The position numbers were made by a program, and so were the translations under genes. This document shows, piece by piece, positions 44,446-47,649 of a DNA stretch of 47,649 bases. Position 1 is the stretch's first letter. The number at the start of each line of letters is the position of its first letter. The notes beneath the pieces are model-generated. The model had not been told where the DNA came from and ran no database searches. It saw nothing but the letters and a program-made list of their open reading frames with translations. The stretch comes from Alphaproteobacteria bacterium (GTDB taxonomy: Bacteria > Pseudomonadota > Alphaproteobacteria > UBA9655), in contig JAIEPE010000061.1 of the NCBI GenBank assembly GCA_019749915.1, positions 1 through 47,649 of the forward strand, given 5' to 3'.

Positions 44446-45831
44446 ATGATGATACAGAAAAGAAATAGGCTACCTATCGTTACAGCTTTCATAATAGGAA
44501 CAACGATGTTGTCGTCCATGGACACAGCATGGGGTATGGGTGATGGAAATGACCTCATTGGGGGTGCTTCTTCAACCCATCTTGCAGCGCCTCGCTTTTT
44601 TCTTACTGAAACGGCGCGTGTGAATGAGGAAACACGTAAGGGGGCAGAGTCTCTCTTAAGCATTTTTGACCAAAGGCCTGATATGTTTGAGCTGACCGAA
44701 AAGGGGCTATTATTTCGAAAGACCTTGATCATAAGCGGTTGCGTTCTAGACCACGAGAAGAAGGTAAGCTTTTTTATTAGGGAGCTTGCGAGAGTTACAA
44801 CTGACCTAGACTCTGAAAAACCTGATTTACCATTCAATAGCCTTGTTATACAAGGCCTTCTAACCATAAGTCTTGCTGTAGACGAGGATCCTTATGATAG
44901 CATTACACGTGATGAAAGCAAACCTGTCATTCCTACTGCTGAGATGGATTTTATAAGACAATCTCTTCAAAAGGCTAAAAAAGATGCTCAGCTAAGCGAC
45001 TTCTTTTCCGCTAACCTTCCTAACGTGGTCGCGTCTTATCCAACTATAGTCCCTTCTCTTATTGCTCGTTATCCACGAGAAGAAGATAAAATTGCGCTGG
45101 TGGTGCGTGACCTGATAACCTATTTTGGACTAAATAACCCAGTGGAGCCAAAAAAGTCTAATGTGCTTGCGTCTAAGAATAGACCCCTAACCCTACTTCA
45201 AATCCAACACCAACTTGATGAGGAACACAAACGCCAAGAAAGCCTCAAACGGAAACACCAAGAGCAATTTGATAAAGAGCTTAATGCCTTAGCAGAAGCG
45301 TTTTACCTTCTTAAACAAAGAAATGACAGAGCAACGCCACCAGCGTCATCTGCTCCTATCGAATTGGATCCATTGCCAGCCTCTTCAAGTTCACCAGCGC
45401 CTGCTGATGAGCCTATTTTGCGCGCAAGCCCTACCACGTTCAAGATGGGAGAGCCTAATTCCTACAAAACGACAGGATTTTCTGCCTTTGAGGGGTCACA
45501 TAGATGGACTATAGGAACAGAAGCTTCAATAATACTTCCTTTTGAAAAGATGGAATCTCGCCCCTCCAGCATTTCTTTTTTGAATACGAAAGGTCTTATA
45601 ACTGCTAGTCACTCACAAAAACTATCCGTAAAAGTAAACGGGCAGGTAGTTCGTAGCTATGTTTATGCGCCCGGCGATAATAACCATACAATTGACATTC
45701 CTTTGCCTAAAGATGAGCCTGCAACAATTGAATTTGAAACCCCCAATGCGATAAGTCCTTCTGAATTAGGGATTAATCCTGACAAAAGAGCGCTTGGCAT
45801 ATCATTTAGAGAAGTCCAGTTTCAGTATTAA
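44446..45831 (+). CDS. Exported protein with coiled coil and the same C-terminal module
   Basis: The 461-residue protein starts with a signal peptide (LPIVTAFIIGTTMLSSMDTAWGM) in the A-x-[A/G]-M class. An unrecognised helical domain follows (about 45-240), then a charged coiled-coil (LDEEHKRQESLKRKHQEQFD, about 255-295), a Ser/Pro linker (PLPASSSSPAPADEP) and the beta-sandwich module (about 330-461, EGSHRWTIGTEASI, VKVNGQ, LGISFREVQFQY). The module and 20 bases of downstream flank are shared with 43669-44157, so recombination spread a 3' cassette. AGGAAA lies upstream of ATG 44446. Confidence 0.65.
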   Translation: MMIQKRNRLPIVTAFIIGTTMLSSMDTAWGMGDGNDLIGGASSTHLAAPRFFLTETARVNEETRKGAESLLSIFDQRPDMFELTEKGLLFRKTLIISGCVLDHEKKVSFFIRELARVTTDLDSEKPDLPFNSLVIQGLLTISLAVDEDPYDSITRDESKPVIPTAEMDFIRQSLQKAKKDAQLSDFFSANLPNVVASYPTIVPSLIARYPREEDKIALVVRDLITYFGLNNPVEPKKSNVLASKNRPLTLLQIQHQLDEEHKRQESLKRKHQEQFDKELNALAEAFYLLKQRNDRATPPASSAPIELDPLPASSSSPAPADEPILRASPTTFKMGEPNSYKTTGFSAFEGSHRWTIGTEASIILPFEKMESRPSSISFLNTKGLITASHSQKLSVKVNGQVVRSYVYAPGDNNHTIDIPLPKDEPATIEFETPNAISPSELGINPDKRALGISFREVQFQY

Positions 45832-45850
45832 GCTTCTTTCGTTTCCATAG

Positions 45851-45886
45851 TTGCTGAGTTCGCCCTAAAGGGCTCCTCAGGATCTC
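45851..45886. repeat. Partial family B repeat
   Basis: CTGAGTTCGCCCTAAAGGGC and CTCAGGATCTC without the second half. It directly follows the shared TTTCGTTTCCATAG flank. Confidence 0.6.
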
Positions 45887-45903
45887 ATGGCTAATCATTA
45901 AGA

Positions 45904-45977
45904 TGGATCCCACTATCAAGCAGCGGGACGTTACACACCCTACACGTGACGCCCCGCGGCCCAGACCGCGGGGTCCA
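45904..45977. repeat. Palindromic intergenic repeat, family C
   Basis: TGGATCCCACTATCAAGCAG with the right arm ending CAGACCGCGGGGTCCA. It resembles the copies at 18878 and 26825. Confidence 0.7.
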
Positions 45978-45991
45978 GGGTGCCGTTCTAT

Positions 45992-46492
45992 TTACTGCTT
46001 CTTAAAAGTGCTCACCAAGGTGGCCTTATCAAGAATATGGGCTTTTATGGCTTCCATCAATTGTTCGCTTGTAAGGCCGCTGGAAAGAGCCAAGGGTACA
46101 TCTAGCGCATAAAGGGTAAAGTGATAATGATGGGTGCCAGAGGGGGGATTGGGGCCATTATAGGAAGTTTTGCCCCAACTATTTTTGCCGAAGGTTGCTC
46201 CCTTGGGCGTTTTTCCTTCGGCAATATTTTTCATGGTTGAAGGAATATTATAAAGAACCCAGTGGGTCCAGGCGCCAGAAGGAGCATCTGGGTCATCGCA
46301 AATCAAAGCATAGGACTGTGTCCCCAAAGGTGGATTTTGCCATGCCAGGGGAGGGGAGAGGTCCTGTCTTTTTCCTGAATACTTAAGGGGGAGGGGAGCA
46401 TTGTTGTCAAAAGCAGGACTGCTTAAAGTAAAAAAAGCCTGAACTGGTGCCGAAAGAAGAAATAAAGCACATAGAATTGAGAAAATTCTCAT
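45992..46492 (-). CDS. Exported YbhB/YbcL-family (PEBP-like) protein
   Basis: Raf-kinase-inhibitor-like protein of 166 residues with a signal peptide (IFSILCALFLLSAPVQA). Conserved parts are LICDDPDAPSGAWTHWVLYNIP (the ligand-binding site), GPNPPSGTHHYHFTLYALD and a C-terminal helix. Bacterial members bind small ligands; their precise role is unknown. AGGAGG at 46499-46504 on the minus strand precedes the start. It converges with the exported gene at 44446 across two repeats. Confidence 0.85.
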   Translation of the reverse strand: MRIFSILCALFLLSAPVQAFFTLSSPAFDNNAPLPLKYSGKRQDLSPPLAWQNPPLGTQSYALICDDPDAPSGAWTHWVLYNIPSTMKNIAEGKTPKGATFGKNSWGKTSYNGPNPPSGTHHYHFTLYALDVPLALSSGLTSEQLMEAIKAHILDKATLVSTFKKQ

Positions 46493-46555
46493 AAGGAACC
46501 TCCTTTATTTTTTTCTTATGTTAGCGGGTGAATGGGAGTTGTGACAAGAATTTTA

Positions 46556-46584
46556 TTGACAATAGTACTATCAACTATTAAATA
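46556..46584 (+). promoter_or_regulatory. Promoter and operator candidate upstream of 46615
   Basis: TTGACA (46556-46561), 17-base spacer, TAAATA (46579-46584) forms a sigma-70-type promoter. TTGACA-N7-TATCAA (46556-46574) is the same inverted repeat as at 42966-42984. AGGAG (46602-46606) lies eight bases before ATG 46615. Confidence 0.45.
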
Positions 46585-46614
46585 AATAGATAATCAATTT
46601 TAGGAGTTTATAAT

Positions 46615-47390
46615 ATGTTTGAAAAAAGTTATATACTTTATCTACCCTGCTCTCCTTATCCTGCAGCGCCTATGCAATGGAAGGGATAGAGGAAGACAAA
46701 TTTGCCTCTTCAACATTGATTAGCATGCCTGGCCCTTCTTTTTCCGGGACCACCCCTGATCAAGAGTCAGATGAGGTCCTGGTAAGTGATTCTTCTCCAG
46801 CAACTTCTGCACAAAGCTCTGCTCAAAAATCACTATTTCCTCATGATAAAGAAAAAGTGACTTTTAAGTGGTCTGAGTTGGAGGAAGCAGCAAACGACTT
46901 TTCAAGAGAAGATCATCGAGCTCAGAATCTCTTTCATTACCTTGGTTACCTTTGGCAAGAAAATTGCATTTTGCCTGATTCAGAGAGGTGGAGGGATACA
47001 AATCGCGTTATAACACTTCCTCTTCTACAAGAAGAGCTTAGTGATAATCCTCCACGACGAATGCGTCAAGGCGCCCTGATAAATCCTTTGATGAAATATG
47101 GAAGATATTCTGAGGTAGCTTGGAAAATATCGACTATAATAGGGGCGCTCCCATCAACAAAAGAGGCTCTCACTCAGCTTTCAAAGCTCACGGGAGGACG
47201 TCTATATATTCCAGATACTCATAAAATGAGAGAAATGCATTTAAGAAGAGATATTTTTTGGGCAAGCAATACTATTGAAGCGGAAAGAAAGAGAGCAGCG
47301 CAAGAAAAAGCAGATCTTGTTTCTGAACTTGTAAGACTGAAGGCTGAGATCGAAGTACTTAGGGCTCAAACTGCAAGCAGTAGAGACTAA
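46615..47390 (+). CDS. Exported coiled-coil protein with frameshift in the signal peptide
   Basis: From ATG 46615 the frame closes after 24 codons, but the frame read from 46677 (the mature protein) continues upstream as KKLYTLSTLLSLSCSAYAM, a perfect signal peptide. An extra A in the A6 run at 46622-46627 would join them as MFEKKLYTL. So the gene is either broken by one base, or expressed by slippage at the A-run, or affected by a sequencing error. The mature part has an acidic/Ser-rich start, a helical middle and a C-terminal coiled coil (about the last 45 residues, EAERKRAAQEKADLVSEL). The family is unrecognised; the signal end is of the A-x-[A/G]-M class. A start at ATG 46677 would give a leaderless 237-residue protein. 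Confidence 0.6.
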
Positions 47391-47428
47391 CTAATCAATT
47401 CTTGAAACTGTGATCTTCTGTATTTCAG

Positions 47429-47539
47429 GAGATCCTGAGCTCGCCCTAAAGGGCTCCTTAGGATGACAGCATTTTGTTTTTGTTAGAAAAAATATCTCAT
47501 CCTGAGACCTTGAGCGTAGCGAGAGGAACTCAGGATCTC
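47429..47539. repeat. Palindromic intergenic repeat, family B
   Basis: Arms GAGATCCTGAG (47429-47439) and CTCAGGATCTC (47529-47539) are perfect. Inner TAGGATGACAG and CTCATCCTGAG form a second pair. It lies between the last gene and the contig-end repeat. Confidence 0.8.
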
Positions 47540-47572
47540 GTGGTTTAATCGCAAATCTAAGGTGCGTTTTCC

Positions 47573-47649
47573 TGGATCAACTATGTTTTTAAGCGGGCAA
47601 AATTAGGTCCAAAGGTTTAAGTCTAGCATTGGCAATGACAATGATTTTG
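47573..47649 (-). repeat. Right copy of 77-bp terminal inverted repeat
   Basis: Exact reverse complement of positions 1-77. It shares the same C-terminal reading frame (ending LKPLDLILPA) in the opposite orientation. Confidence 0.85.

Noticed and set aside
1-47649. Complete linear plasmid with terminal inverted repeats
   Set aside because: The window holds essential chromosomal genes (aspS, ftsY, dapF) and no replication or partition gene; the repeat length matches an assembly k-mer.

Overview
The window carries a low-GC (about 40% by eye) alphaproteobacterial chromosome segment. CckA, a membrane-anchored class I cytochrome c, heme A synthase, a compact FtsY, and the dapF-mtaB-ftsY order all point to Alphaproteobacteria. 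Host-associated relatives of Holosporales/Rickettsiales are the best guess, because there are many palindromic intergenic repeats (one inside a coding sequence), several signal-peptide proteins with no recognisable family, a decaying gene transfer agent-like terminase and several broken genes. This placement is inference; no rRNA is present. Both ends carry the same 77-bp sequence in opposite orientation, which looks like an assembly break in a dispersed repeat rather than a true replicon end.

Layout. 0.2-1.6 kb: bioC and a cytochrome c. 1.6-7.3 kb: yejABEF peptide importer operon on +. 7.3-9.3 kb (-): an exported HIT protein overlapping a Nudix hydrolase, and a small SEC-C protein. 9.5-10.7 kb: a secreted small protein and an outer-membrane barrel, convergent on a hairpin terminator. 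10.8-13.0 kb (-): a WbpE/WbpB-like pair for an amino-sugar nucleotide. 13.1-13.8 kb: another secreted protein. 14.0-18.8 kb (-): cckA, slipin and NfeD protease. 18.8-19.2 kb: palindromic elements, then an MNT-HEPN fusion. 20.0-25.1 kb (-): an RND efflux adaptor and pump followed by an exported protein-kinase-like protein. 25.1-26.7 kb: tatD and a PhnP-like MBL hydrolase. 26.7-30.2 kb: repeats, an MntA-HepT pair with a frameshifted hepT, a GTA-like terminase and an aspartoacylase-like enzyme. 30.4-32.2 kb: an MBL-like protein overlapping a deformylase-like protein, then a secreted protein. 32.2-35.4 kb: two tandem exported paralogues with an 18-bp minisatellite and a HicA-like C-terminus. 35.7-41.6 kb (-): aspS, ctaA, dapF, mtaB, ftsY. 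41.7-42.9 kb: rnd. 43.0-47.4 kb: three exported lineage-specific proteins, two sharing a C-terminal beta-sandwich module, plus a YbhB-like protein.

The housekeeping blocks are ordinary. The unusual part is a scattered set of exported proteins. Six of them share an A-x-[A/G]-M signature at the signal-peptide end. Candidates for secreted effectors include a kinase-like fold, a HicA-like RNA-binding fold and a carbohydrate-associated module. One of the six has an in-frame TAG and one a frameshift inside the signal peptide. Two share an inverted-repeat operator candidate (TTGAYA-N7-TATCAA). Two MNT/HEPN toxin-antitoxin modules are also present, one fused with an internal ribosome-binding site and one broken and flanked by a duplicated terminase 3' end.
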